A model generated the notes under the pieces. The model saw only the letters and a list, made by a program, of their open reading frames with translations, ran no database searches and was not told the DNA's origin. Positions 46,501 to 59,100 of a stretch of DNA of 64,000 nt are shown piece after piece. The stretch comes from Caenorhabditis remanei (Eukaryota; Nematoda; Chromadorea; Rhabditida; Rhabditidae), in NCBI RefSeq assembly GCF_010183535.1, contig NC_071333.1:6136587-6200586 (forward strand), written 5' to 3'. The translations under genes were made by a program, and so were the position numbers. Numbering within the stretch: position 1 is the stretch's first letter; each line of letters opens with the position of its first letter.

Positions 46501-49500
46501 TGAAGTGAGTGTACAAGTCTGGCATCTGATCCTGAACGAGACACTCCAATTGGAACATGCACAATCCCAAGTCTGTCATCGTTGGTTTGTATAACTCGCG
46601 AAGTCGGTAGTTTTCCATGAGACTGACCAACACTGCGAACGCCTCTTCTTCTGGCATCTGGAGAAGGAGTAGACCAACAATGAATGCACTTCCTTGACAG
46701 TATCCAACTTCTTTGTCATGGACTGAGTAAGCCTTGATGACATTAAATAAGAGGGATTGGCCTCTCTCGCCATCTTTGAAGAAGTCGAGTTCTGGATATG
46801 TTCTGGGGATGTCTCGTTGAATAACCTAGAATAAATTTGATTCAAAAACAAAACTCTATAAGCTGAAATACTTACTTTCTCATAAACCGAAGTCTGTCGC
46901 ATATAATCACTATACAAATCATGAACACTTGACACTGATGCATTTGAAAGATTCTGCCAGGCAATCATTCGAAAGTGCTGCGGAATTCCTTTTTTGACCA
47001 ATTCTTTGATGTGATTCGGACGTTTTTTGACTTCGACCTCCCAGTTGAGTATGAGTTCTCCCCATACGGACCATAGATCTTCCTGGAAATACTATCAAAA
47101 AAGGTAACGTTGGAATTTCAGGTTTTAAGCAATACCTCATCTTCTTCTGGAGTATGTGTCTGTTCTCGTGCTCCTTTTCGACTTCCGCTGGATCCTGTCT
47201 TTTTCGAGGCGACACTTCGCGAGTCTTCCTCATTTGATCTGAAAATTCGTTTTTCCATTGTCTATGTGTTTGAGAAGCAAATATATGGTTGTGCAATCAT
47301 CGAAAAACTACAGTATTCACTATTTTTTCTATTTCTCGATTTGGGGCTGATGTGGTTGGTCAATGTTTGACCAACTGCTTTTCATGACTATACGTCCGAA
47401 AAATTTCACATTACTATGTCGTTAAGGGATTTTTGAGAATGAAATTAAAAAAAAAACCGTACTTGTTTAACTGCTCCATCTTGGCAAGCAAGTCGACTTC
47501 ATTGAGTGGAACGGGCTCTCCAGTCTCGCACGGCTCGCCACACTCGGTGTCTGCGGATCCTGCAAAAAATGAGAATAAGAAAAATGAAAGTGAGGGACCT
47601 GGATTTTCTCATTTCAAAGTGTCAGTCAACTTGTAAAATGGGAATGGACGAGTAAAACAAAAAAAAGGGGCTAGGAATGAGAAGTGAGAAAAACTAGAGA
47701 AACGACCCTACAAGTTTGGTTGGCCATATATACACAAAATGGCAGTAGTGAAAAAGGGAGGAGAAGTCTCTAATAAACGTTTTTTTTTCATTCCACTCTA
47801 ACGCCTCTTCCGTTTTACAAAGCCAATGGATAGTGGCAAAAACGTGTGGGAGGAAATGACAAAGAACAACAATCGGTTAGTTTATGAACAAAAGACAACC
47901 AGAAAAGGGCGGCTATTGAAATAAGCCTAAAATGTAGAGAAGTGTATGCAACAAATATGACAAATGACGACGACACCACTCGGTCCCCCGCTCTTCTGCC
48001 ATTTTTGCCGCCATTCCGAAACAAACCCAGTCGTTGTCGTGAGCCCCACCACACGCCGCCATGCACTTCTTGTTTTATTTTGGAGACATTTCAAAGCAGA
48101 ACGATAGAGAGCATAAAGCGAAAAACGGTAAATATGATTTTTTATATAGTTGGAAAAACTGTGTAGTGGGTTTTGGTACGAGAAACTTGAAAGTTTAACA
48201 AAACAAGCTGCCAAAAACAGGACAACTCAAGTTTTTAATGTTCATCTAGTTTACAGAAATCAATAATCCTAACCAAAAACTGCAAAATGTCTGCTTCAAA
48301 ATTCTATATATTTTAAATTTCTATAGGAATAATAATGTCCACCCGAATTTTAATTGAAAAGTGATTATCTATTTTTTATTGTTATATTTAATTTAATATA
48401 AGTTCAAAAAAGTTATATCTAATTTAAGTTCAAAAAAATACAGTTGTGTTGCAACAAAACAAGCTTCACATGATGTGATGGCTAATTAACACCTGACCAT
48501 TCGAAAAAAGAAGAACGAACGGTTTCGAGCGGTGCTTCCACTCGCGCACAGGTGTTTGTTTGTTAAGAGCCCCCTTTGGACGGCGAGACGAAGAGACTTG
48601 ACGGAAAAATGGGAATAATCAGTTTTCTTTGTTAATGCAAAAGCACACACAACCACACATGACTGAAAAAAGTGGGTTTAAAGATCAAAATGTGATGGGA
48701 CTGTGAAAATCGAAAATGTGTTTTGGTGCCTGATTGAGACGAAAGTATAATTTGACTGAAAACCAAATTTCTACCCGTTTCTAGAAATTCATTACTCCTC
48801 TATCGACCCATCCCTACTGCTGAAATATCTCATGTTTCTAACATTCCCCTTTTCCAAGCGTTTCCTCTAAGATCGTGTCGATAGATTATCCTGAATAAGC
48901 ATTAATTCAAGATAATGGGCGCAAAAAGATGATGATGTGTACACTTTTCACTTCTTCTCATTGGATATCCAAGAAAAAAACGTTGGACAAACGTTTGTTC
49001 GAAGAGGAAGCAATGTTCTACTTTATCCCCTCTCTTTCCACTAAATCATTCTGGTTCTAGGATTCTGATCTACTGGAGTGGAAGACTTTTGTCAAAAGTG
49101 GATGGACTAAAAGGGAAACGTGGCGGCGGTCAATAATTTTGTCGGTCTTCCGTGTTTTTCGCTTCACAGTCGGATAAAAAAATGTTTTGCGCAATTTTCA
49201 GCGCACCGATAATCGGATTGGCCTTGGGTGTGGGTGCATTAGACAGTCTATCCTACCACGGCCTACTTTTGCACTCCAGATTACATTTTTTCATGAAAAA
49301 AGAAAAAAGAAGCAACCTACAAAAGACTAAAAAAGATGAAATAAAAAAAGTGAAGGCAGGAATCATTCATCTACACCAGATAATCAAATCATTGTCAAAA
49401 GCAATATTCTATCAGAATATAGACAAGTTAAATTAGTCACTAAAAGACATCTATAGAGATGATTTGATAAAATAAGAATTTCTGATTTACGCAAATGGGA

Positions 49501-52483
49501 GGAGACGCAATTTCGAAACAGAGGGAATTTTCAAAAGTATAACAAATTGGTCTACCTTAAAATGGTCAATCAATAATTGTAAACAAGCGGGTCGGCGGTC
49601 GCAAAGACGTGAATTGTGTGTACATATACTTTCTCTTTTTCTACTTTTACCGTTTGTTATGTCTCTGCGTCTTGCTTCAGTAAAATCTCTATCTTCTCAT
49701 TGAGAACCACTATTTCATAAGACATGAATAACTTAGGACAAAAAACAAGAATCTTCAATAATTGTGTAATCAAGAACTTTGCAGTTGAGGAGTGGTCGGG
49801 ACGCAATTAAAGATTCCGGTGACCCGTGGACCCCCTAGTTCCAACTACAAACCCAGTGCTCCTCCTTCTCCACAATGCATACATAAACGAGCAGCTGAGC
49901 TCTTCTACTACTACTACTACTTGTTCTCTTTACTATTATTTTTTTAGTTTCCGATTCTTTTCCCATCTTTTCCCTTATTTTCCAACTGCTAGACTATATT
50001 CAAATTTACAGGTGTTTGTGCGTGCGTGATGAATAACGTGGCCAGTGAAAATTGATGCATATAAGTGGGAAGCGAAAGGATTTTTTGTCCGTTTAACAAT
50101 GCGAAAAAACGTTGACAGTGTTTGTTTGCATTGAATTCCATTATGAATAGTAATAGTAAGGGAGATCGAAAAATAGTAAGAACGGAAGACTGGGCATTTC
50201 CGTTCAGTAGTAATAGTTATTATTTTTTTAAACAAAATGCAACTTACCGTAGTCCGAACTGCGGCGGAGTGCTGCAGTAGCTGCCATCGGTGGAGACAAC
50301 TGTGACGGAGAGTTGCGTGGCGAAGATGTAGCGTTCGAGTTTGAGCGTGAATGCCTGAAATCAAGAATAAATATAGTGAAAAAAAACAGAACGAAGCATA
50401 ATTATTGAGTCATCAAGCAAGATTTTATGTCGAAAGTACGAGTAGATGAGTAAAAATGTCAATAGTGAGAACCGGAAGTCTATCCAATCACTTTTTGGCT
50501 AGCACGGAGTTAAACGGAAGAAGTCTAGAAAAAGACTGAGTTGCAGAACAAAAAGGAATCAAGTAACCCTCTCGACACCAAGAAAGCGTCATCTTTTATT
50601 TTAATTAACAAAACGTCTTCAGCGCTCACATTGTCAACATGGTCGAAAAACAGAATGCGAGAACTAAGAATCTAATTTTAAGGTGTCTATGCAAATGTAT
50701 ACTTTTTGAAAGGTGGGCGAGTCCTTGTTGTGTCATTCATTCCATTCAGCTTTTTAGTGCTTTCAATGTCCTTATCACTAGCCACCGCCTCTGCATACTT
50801 TGATAACAAAGAGGGAGTTCCCTTGAAACACGTCGCATGGAAATTTTAAAGAACAATAAAACCGTTCTAGCAAAAAACTTGTTAAATAAAAAAGTTATAT
50901 TTTAAAAGGTTGGAATACAATTGTCATAACCGAAAAAGTCGTAAACGACACACTGACGGATGAATGACGGTGACGGTCAGGAAGGTGAGATCAAGCGATA
51001 TGAGGACAAAAACGAGGAAAAAAAGGTCGGGGTCGTCTAATGCCAACTAATGCCATCCTTACTCCCGCAACGAACGTACACACCACCGCAATGAACGTCC
51101 GTATACCGTTAATCAATAAGCGAGCGGAAGAAGGAAGAGGATAAAAGAAGGTGGACTGTCGACTCCTGAGAAATGAGGAAGGACGTACCTCCCTTCCTCG
51201 CGCATGAGTGTCTTTTTGTGTTGCATAAATTACGGTGTTCTCTTCTGTATATCCGATGGCTGGGCAGGAAGGCATTGGCGGGAAGTGGCAGAGAGAGATA
51301 GAAATGCCCATCATCACTATACAGGTTACCCTTCATCATAGAAACATGTTTTCTCTGCTAATACGCGAGTTAGTAGCATTACGTTCTCTTCCTCTGTGAT
51401 TTTACATGTTATCAACTATTTGTGGATTTGCACAAAACCCCTGACCTATTCATTGATGACTGACCGCGGAGAAATATTTGCTCGTGTTGTCACGTTCGGA
51501 GCAAAAAACGCTCGGTTAGAGCAAAAGTTTTAGTTTTCGAGGTGAGAGAGCAAATAGAACGGTACTATCTTGCACAGATCAGTTCCTTATTTAAAAATCA
51601 ATTCTTTTCTTGCTTATTTTCTGGTTGGTTTTGGTCAGAAACTCGTCGGCAACGGGATGATGGAATGCCATCATGCTTGTGTACCTTTCTGTTCCAAATT
51701 TAGAACGCAGAGAAATGCCGGTTTTCCGTGGCGCCCGCGCCAGTGTATTTTTGGAACTGTCGATGACCAATCGGAGACAAAAATGGTCGGCGCCGCGCAC
51801 GGACTGAAACGGGTGAAGAGCAATGTGTTATGAACGAAGGAAGCAAGAGGAAGAAACAATGAGGTTTTTTTGTTGGGAAGAAAGAAACATCAGAAATTAC
51901 TGTTTAATGAATAAAATGAAAGAGAGGGAATCAGGATATGATTCAGAACGTTAGAACAGAATGGTCAGACCAAAATCATACAACAATAGGTTGGCCAAAT
52001 AAGAAAAATGCAAAATAACATTATGTACTGAAAGTTTCGAATTGAAATGCAGATTTTTAAAATTTGAGAATTGGATACTACGATTGACTTTCAGAGATGT
52101 GTTTAGTGCTCGAGAGCCTGTGTAGAAAGATCACCAATGGATTTTAAGCTACAATAATGATTTAGTTCAGAACATGCTCAAAATCTTTAAAAATTACAAA
52201 AGATTGATTTTGCAATCTGAAACTATAGTGCACACAGACAATTAAACGCCAAAATGTTTTCGGTTGCATTTCAATAAGTTCATAGGTAAGTACAAAATTG
52301 ATCATAGATAAGGAGAATATCAGAAACGAAATTAAGTTCCGTAAACTACATACTTGATAAAGAGTCTTACCATAATCTTTCCCAGTCTAGATTGAAGAAG
52401 CTTGCAGTTTCTTGAAAGAATGAGGTAGACTGATGGTGTGGAAACACAGATGGTGTCCCGACCAAAGCCGGTGACGGCACCAT
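40538..52483 (-). CDS. EVI5/EVI5L-type Rab GTPase-activating protein (TBC domain plus coiled coil)
   Basis: Twelve coding exons: 52483-52371, 50354-50248, 47559-47463, 47238-47136, 47082-46876, 46825-46139, 42900-42808, 42674-42559, 41979-41814, 41621-40863, 40807-40652 and 40597-40538, giving 887 residues. After a Ser-rich N-terminus and a short LNEVDLLAKMEQLN helix comes a TBC domain at about 160-375. Catalytic fingers are visible: IQRDIPR (R217) and GYCQGSAF (Q253), so it should be an active GAP accelerating Rab GTP hydrolysis. LVKKGIPQHFR and MYASSWFLTLF are EVI5 hallmarks. From about 390 to 800 the chain is coiled coil, starting RLRTENRLLRQRIDYLE, with repeated EELISVKMREAESS-like units as in EVI5L. 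The C-terminus is acidic. Human EVI5 family members act on Rab11/Rab35-type or Rab10/23-type GTPases in endosomal traffic and cytokinesis; the target here is unknown. Introns are very long, and an alternative internal start exon is listed separately. Confidence 0.93.
42901..46138 (-). other. Long intron of the EVI5 homologue with possible internal promoter
   Basis: A 3.2-kb intron separating the TBC-coding exons from the coiled-coil exons. It contains a GC-rich island at about 44450-44545 (GGGCGG-type boxes on both strands) and, 300 bp downstream in transcription direction, the candidate start exon at 44105-44157. The rest is AT-rich with a GAT triplet run near 43602-43616. Confidence 0.5.
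44105..44157 (-). CDS. Candidate alternative first coding exon of the EVI5 homologue (TBC-less isoform)
   Basis: On the minus strand a TTTTCCAG acceptor is followed after two bases by ATG at 44155 and 17 in-frame codons (MKTRAQIGKQRFIWTKK) ending exactly at a donor, AAG|GTAACA. The phase is 0, which matches the phase-0 start of the exon at 42900. Splicing there would give a 466-residue protein made only of the coiled-coil half. A GC-rich island about 300 bp upstream could serve as its promoter. This is inference from splice signals and phase; a chance match is possible. Confidence 0.45.
47560..50247 (-). other. Intron of the EVI5 homologue
   Basis: A 2.7-kb intron between coding exons 2 and 3. 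It contains a GC-richer stretch at about 47970-48065 but no exon I can support. The short ORFs seen lack splice context. Confidence 0.5.
50355..52370 (-). other. First coding intron of the EVI5 homologue
   Basis: A 2.0-kb intron. GC-rich patches near 51725-51745 and 51788-51812 stand out and might belong to another promoter or 5' exon, but I found no in-frame exon. Confidence 0.45.
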
Positions 52484-55301
52484 ATTTCAGTAGGAATATA
52501 GAAAGTAGCTGCTAGTGAATGAAATTTTGGTACTAGTAGTTGTTATTGTTGTTGTTGTTCGAATTGTTGATAATCAGTCGAAAAGGGATTGAGCTCTGCG
52601 GGGTGAGGAAATGTTGAGCCCCCGAGCCGTGTTTTGCGTCCGTCGCCACTACTGTGTGTCTATATGGCCGTCGATGAGAAGGAAGCGAAACAGCATACAG
52701 TCCGAGTGAAAAAAGAACGATAGGGAAGGCGAAAAAGTGTGAGAGAGTAGAGGGAGACCGGGCGGCGATCCGGGCCGTGCGCCGCAACAGTCCGAAGTAG
52801 GCGTGACAACGGGCGCGAGGTCTGAATCTGTTCGATTTCTTCTCTTCCCGAAAAAGGAGCAAATACTGTGTGTTTTTTTGCGTTCAAGGAGACATACTCT
52901 CCTTTTTTAAACGTCTTGGTTTCTTGGGTTTGAGCTCCGAAGAGGGAAAAACAACACGGACGCGCGGGAAACACGAGACTCGCGGATTGTGGGAGAGAAC
53001 CATCACACTGTGCTTAGCGCCCACCCTTCAGTTGATGTCATTGTTTATTCATTCGGTTAGCTCATACCATATGTGGAACAGAGATAGGTGAAAATGGAAT
53101 GAAACTACTGGAAATCAAGAGTTTCAACAATAAAAAGTTCAAAACTCACAGTAACTCGGCTACCAAGCTATCAAAAGTCAACTTGAAAGTGACTTTTTTC
53201 ATTGTCGGCCTTGCCTATCCAAACCGAGTGTCTCACAAGATCGTCGCATTTGAAAAATTAGAAATACAGAAGAAGTTACTGATGAAAAATATGACAGAGA
53301 GTTATTTATTATTTCAAAAACTTGGTCACTCCTTGATATTTTATAGTCGATTTCGGAGGGACGTGATATTATAGACATGTTATACTTGAGTTTCAATTAG
53401 ATGAGGTACCGTTTTTGTTAATTCGTCGAGAAAACTTTTTAATTTCCATTTTGAAAACAAGATCATATACTCTGATTCTTCCATACCGTAGCCTATACCA
53501 AAAAACTTATCGGAACCCAATCTCTGCCAAATTTGTCTCGACATTCTCACTAATTCGAGTAAATTCAAAAATTTTCAACAAATCTACTACATGTAACTCG
53601 AGCCTAATTTGACCGACGTCTCCTCGTTTATTGCTGTTTGTACTTTACCAACTATTAGTTTTCTTTGTAAGACGTGGCACGAACTGGCAGAAAGGGATAC
53701 TATTTGAGGAGCAGATTTTGATATTAAATCGGAAGGGAAAAAATATAGTTTCGCTGCAAATATTTGAGGCGATGATGACAGGACAATATGATTCAGAATG
53801 CGAAGAAACGGAAGAAAGTTGATGGAGGAAAAAAAAACAAATGGACATAGGTAACGAAACTGAAGGAAGAAGAGTAGAACGCGAAAAAAACAGAAATAAT
53901 GACGAGATGATCAGTATTGAATGGTCCAGAATAAGAGGAGTGCGGTAGGGCGAGATTTCTGACCTCTCTTTTTTAAGAAAGTAGGTCTAGGATTTTTTTA
54001 TTCGTGGGAATCAGCAGTTCTATCGATAGTTTAGTGTAATACTGTTAGTTAGAATGAAATAATTCGGTTTATTTTTGTTGGTTTATACTTTTCCTGTGCA
54101 TAAAAAAGATCTTTTCAAAATAAAAATCATTATTGAAAACAATAAACACAGAAATGTTTATGTTTTTTTCTAGCTAAAAATAAGACGACCGATTTCTGAT
54201 TTTATAAATATTCTGATAAAAAAACATTAACCAAAACCAGCAAAAATAGATAGACAGGAAGTAATAAAAATTGGACGGTTTGAAAGTTTTGGCAAAAAAG
54301 CTCATGATTTTTCTATAATGTCAATTTTCTATTCAGCAAGTCTTTCTATTGAAGTCTAACAAAAATTTCTATATGCTACGTACACTGATCACTATTTGGA
54401 CTGTGTGTTGACCTTTAATAAATGTTTTAGAATTCTATAAAATGGAGCAAATGACCTCAATGCATCTGGTGAAAAGGAGTCCACAGATGTATCTTAAAGT
54501 GCAACATAAGGTTTTTCAACGTTTCGATAAGTTTTGAAACACAATAATTAGGAAACCGAAAATCAATCAGAAAACGTTGCAAAAAGTGGAAATAATAGCG
54601 TTTGTTTGCCCTGCAGAAGCCTGTTTGGAAAAGCAGTGCTCCTAGCCCACCCCCGAGGCTTATTTATATAAAACCCATCAACACATTTATGATAGTTATA
54701 AAAAATATACAAATCTGTTGACCACTCAGACATAGGACTCCGGATGCATATTTATGCACACTCATATCCGCAGAGTTATGATATGCTATGTTATTCCTTG
54801 TGTTCGTTTTTCTCCTAGCAACCAAGCTCATTCTTGGAATTTTACCTAGAAAAAAGTAAAGCGAAAAAGAAAAGCAATAATAATGAAGTTCGTTTCAGAA
54901 CTCTCGTTTTTGCAATTCACTAAGGATTAAAGAAAAATAAAAATATAGTGCTGAAAACGTTTTGTCTCTGTTCGGACTACATTCTGTAGAAGTTAATTAC
55001 GTCAGTTTGCCCTTGACGTCAAGCAGCTGAAAATTGAGTCAAATGAAAAAAGAAAACAGAATTCACTAGAAATTTACAAATCAGTACTAGCTTTTCAACA
55101 AAAAATGAAAGTCTTCTTTTCACTTCTCTCGAATTTTTGGGAGTGGTCTTGTCAATGAAGAAACTACAATTAGATGGATTAGGAGAATTTGAACTAGTAA
55201 AAAAAGACATTAGATTGGGTGGGAGGCCATTGATATATTATTCTGTTGTCTTGTTCTTTTCAATTCCGATTTCTGCACATACCAACCCGACAAAACGACA
55301 T
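52484..55301. other. 5' region of the EVI5 homologue and gene-poor DNA
   Basis: The first 500 bp upstream of the EVI5 start is GC-richer (about 52570-52830) and likely includes its promoter and 5' UTR; a TTG-type triplet run lies near 52540-52560. Beyond about 53100 the sequence is AT-rich and I see no gene on either strand. Confidence 0.45.
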
Positions 55302-55488
55302 TGACTAGGGAAGGCCCTCGAGTCAAAGTGGAGTTATGGGACGTGACCTATATCATTGGAAAGCTGAGAAAACGCTGATTTCAAATATATATTCAGTTTT
55401 TGCCCTCGAGGCCTGGTATTCGAGAAAAACGAGGTCAAAGTTTGGACCCACTGAAAAGTCATTACCTTTCCGACATGTGTAAAATATC

Positions 55489-55560
55489 GGCAGCCTGGTG
55501 TAGGCGGTAGTGAGGCAGTGCGGCATGGAGAAGGGTGTGGGTTCGGTCCCCAGCCACGCC
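55489..55560 (+). ncRNA. tRNA-like sequence with A and B boxes in the left arm of the foldback element
   Basis: A 72-nt segment has tRNA spacing. The A box TGGTGTAGGCGG (55496-55507) fits TRGYNNARNNGG, and the B-box-like GGTTCGGTCC (55540-55549) departs from consensus at one core base. With tRNA numbering, T8, A14, R15, G18, G19, A21, T54, T55 and C56 are all in place. The T stem has four of five pairs. The acceptor stem and anticodon arm do not pair well and position 33 is not T, so it is a degenerate tRNA-derived or pol III promoter-bearing sequence, not a functional tRNA. Confidence 0.5.
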
Positions 55561-55891
55561 AAAGTTTTTTTGCATTTTTTGTAATGAACTTTTATGATTC
55601 TCTGACCAAGTCTGTCTCACTTTTTCAAGATTTGGTTAATGTTTTATTGATTTTCATGTGAAAATATAAACTATTTGAAACAAAAAAGACGAGAAAAATT
55701 TTCCGAGTACTTCACCACTGTTCGACCATCAAATGATGGACAAATTTTTGAAAATTTTTGAAAAACAAATTGTTTAAAAAGTAGTTATTTTCACATGAAA
55801 ATCAATAAAACATTATCCAAATCTTGAAAAAGTGAGACAGACTTGGTCAGAGAATCATAAAAGTTCATTACAAAAAATGCAAAAAAACTTT

Positions 55892-55963
55892 GGCGTGGCT
55901 GGGGACCGAACCCACACCCTTCTCCATGCCGCACTGCCTCACTACCGCCTACACCAGGCTGCC
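55892..55963 (-). ncRNA. tRNA-like sequence, right-arm copy
   Basis: The inverted copy of the 72-nt tRNA-like segment in the right arm of the foldback element, on the opposite strand, with the same A-box and B-box features. The two copies point towards each other across the loop. Confidence 0.5.
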
Positions 55964-56150
55964 GATATTTTACACATGTCGGAAAGGTAATGACTTTTCA
56001 GTGGGTCCAAACTTTGACCTTGTTTTTCTCGAATACCAGGCCTCGAGGGCAAAAACTGAATATATATTTGAAATCAGCGTTTTCTCAGCTTTCAAATGAT
56101 ATAGGTCACGTCCCATAACTCCACTTTGACTCGAGGGCCTTCCCTAGTGA

Positions 56151-59100
56151 GTTTGGAACATTGCCCTTCTCAAAAAACTAGATGAGTAAAAAATGTATAC
56201 AACAACAGAGAAAAAAGAAGAGATAATAAAATAGTGGATGGTATCTATTATTCTCTGAAGCGAAGAATAAAAATGTTTGAAAAAAGTTTTCTGTGGCAGA
56301 AAAAAAAGATAAAAGAGAGGAAAAAAAAAATGATATTCATAGAAATGCAAAAGCATGGGAGTGGAAAAGCCAAAAAGGTAGAGGCGCCTTTGTTGATACA
56401 AAAATGCCGAAAAAAGAAAACACCGGGATTAGTAAGAGACGATCCCTATTTTTGTGATTTGAATTTTTGAAACCATGTTAATTTTAACTTATAGAGATAT
56501 TATGTTAGATAGTTCATAAATTTGGTTTTGAGCAGAAACGAAAATCAGAATGCACTATTGCAAAAAAGAAAAGTGCACAAAAACACAATGAAATAAAACA
56601 AACGTTTGTTTATATTCAAGATGACAATATTTTCCCTAGCGGGAACTGAGGAAGATTCTGGGAATAATGCGTTTACTCTTTTTTATTACTGATATAAATA
56701 ATTAGTTGTTGTCGCAACTGTAGTGAAAAAAATTAACTGAACATGAGATACTATCCGCCGCTTATTTTTTACAATTCGTTCCCAATAAATATTATCCCTC
56801 ACTATAAATCAACTAGTTTCATGTTTACATGTTTTCTCAACAAAAAAACCAAAAACATGCAAAACTAAAAATGAAATAGTAGAAAAGTCGGAAAAGGAGA
56901 GGAACGTTATTTGGAATTGAAGAGCGGTTGACCGTCATACCGGTCACTTCTAAAGTGTTTGCACTATGCGCACCAAAAGAGGCATCGTCTCAAGGTTACC
57001 GCATTGGAGTTTTGGAAGGAAGACGAAAAGAGAACGAAAGTGGCAAGAAAAGAAGAGCAAATCTGTTTATAAACATACGTCCCAGTGTTTAGTAGTAATA
57101 AGCTCCCTACAGTTCAATAGGGAAAAGAGCAAAACTCGCTCATTTATTTTCTGTGCGGATTGGAAAGCAGAGGCATGTCCAAAACACTTGATATTTGTGT
57201 TATCAGTGGACAGTAGCGATATAGAGAACAGTTGGGGAAAAGGGGGTGAGTCGGCATAATTTGTTTTGTCGTCAAGCTTTACTTATTTGTCATGTAATAT
57301 GTCATTGAAATAGTCTGCGTTTCACTTAAGACGAATTCAATCAGGCAAAAAGTAAAAACTAAAATAGTGATCCAAAAATGTATACCCACATATTATAATA
57401 TACCATAATGAATTTCCACTCAAAACATTGAAAACAGAAAAATCGAAAACAAAGAATGCCTCGGAAGAACGAGGTTAAGCGGCTTTAGCAACATGAAAAA
57501 GAAAAACGTGGCGTGTCGAATTGGCATATATTCAGCTATACATATAGAAATAAAAGGGAATAATCGGTTTCTTCTCATCTCGATCAACGAAATCCTGATT
57601 TGTGGAGACGAGAATAAGAAAAAGAAGGAGAAAAAAGGAAGAGAAGAGGAGAAGAAAAAGAAAAGTCGTAGAAGAACTGGTGGGAGGACACGACAGTCTT
57701 TCCCGTCCCTCTCTGCTACACGTCTTCCGACGATTTTTCCCTCTTTATTCACTTTTCAATGATAGAAATCATTTGCGGTTCATGACCTCCATTACCCGAC
57801 AGACACTCTCAGATTACATGAGAAATTTCAGTGTTTTGAATTGAACACATAAACAATTTTATGAAGAATTTTACGAATGTTGAGAAAAAGCAAATAGCTA
57901 ATCGTTCACCTTGAAACTTTAGTTCTCTGAAATGAATAAAAGATTGGATGACATCAAAAAACGGCTGAGGTTCTGGTGAGAAATAGAGAAACACTTAGAA
58001 GTTGAGAATAAGAATAGAAAACATACAGGTTTTGACGGTCATGCTTTCTTTACCCGATGATAAATACATAGAAGGAGAGAAAAGCGGTGACAAGGGCATT
58101 TGAATCACTCCCTCACACCCTTATATATCAATTAATTTAATTGTTTTCATAAGTAAGGAAGGATAGATAGAAGGTTTGAAAAAATTTCTGAAATTTTATG
58201 AAAAAATTTGTATTCCGAATTCAGCTTGTTTTCAATAATTGTTATAAGGTTTTCTTCAATGCTGCAAATGTGAATATGTAGATACTAAAAAAGTAACATT
58301 GTAGTGAAAAGATACAACCGGAAAGGTAAAAATGAGTTGTGTAGTAGGGACCATTATAATGTGAAACCCAATTTCGTCTGCTCTTTCTCCGTCTCCAGCT
58401 CCTTGAAGCTTCCTAGTTGCCAAGCAACATTTAAACGTGAAAACGGATGTCAGGGAAGGATTTTCGAAAGGGGAGTTACGAAATCCTAGGCACGCAATGT
58501 TATACATTCCGTGTTCCTTCTTACTTTCATATATTAAACCCTCACATGAAGAAAGGGCGTGTGGATAAAATTCCATTTCCTGTCGGTAAGATGGTAGTAA
58601 GAAAAAATTGTTTCTCTTTACCATAACGAGTACCTGAGTCTGAAAACCGCAATTATCCGTCTCAACCACTTGGGTAACTTGCATTCTCATTTCGTCTCAA
58701 ATGGTGAAAGCTGGTCTTTCTTCTTCGTCTCTCTCCGACAAGTCATTATCGGACGGAAAAGTCGAAGGAAGTGGAGAAATTAAAAATTAAGGAAAAAACA
58801 TACATATGCAGAAGAAGACACGTACACATCTGCAAACATCCCACGCAATCATTCCAAATTTGGATTCTGACGTTTATGATAACAGAGAAAAAGGGAAATA
58901 TGCACGATCGGAAGAGGTCAACGCTGAATCATTGAGATGGCTCATCACAAAGTTTGCATTTTTTCATAGATGGCATTAAAAAGTTTTTATTTTACGCATT
59001 AAAAGGAAAGAATGTTTGAAATCAGATAATCACGTTCCTCTGAATTCTGGTTACCTCAGTCGATATTCTCTTGAAATTAAGTTTCGAAAAAGCTGGAGCC

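Larger units (their letters stand above)
55302..56150. mobile_element. 0.85-kb foldback DNA element with tRNA-like arms
   Basis: Inverted arms of exactly 362 bp, 55305-55666 and 55786-56147, flank a 119-bp loop. The arms are nearly identical: the same 69-residue frame appears on the minus strand in the left arm and on the plus strand in the right arm, differing only at the last residue. Termini read CTAGGGAAGGCCCTCGAG and complement. TGA is repeated directly outside (55302-55304 and 56148-56150), a TNA-type duplication. No transposase is encoded. High arm identity suggests a recent insertion or arm homogenisation. Confidence 0.92.

Noticed and set aside
51570..51859. Overlapping ORFs on both strands within the first EVI5 intron
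   Set aside because: None has splice sites joining the EVI5 frame, and the local GC richness explains the open frames.
55353..56099. Twin 69-codon ORFs on opposite strands encoding nearly the same peptide
   Set aside because: They exist only because the two arms of the foldback element are inverted copies; the frame overlaps the tRNA-like sequence and has no coding features.
58256..58690. 144-codon minus-strand ORF in the gene-poor region
   Set aside because: No recognisable domain, signal peptide or convincing splice context; its length is compatible with chance in 64 kb.
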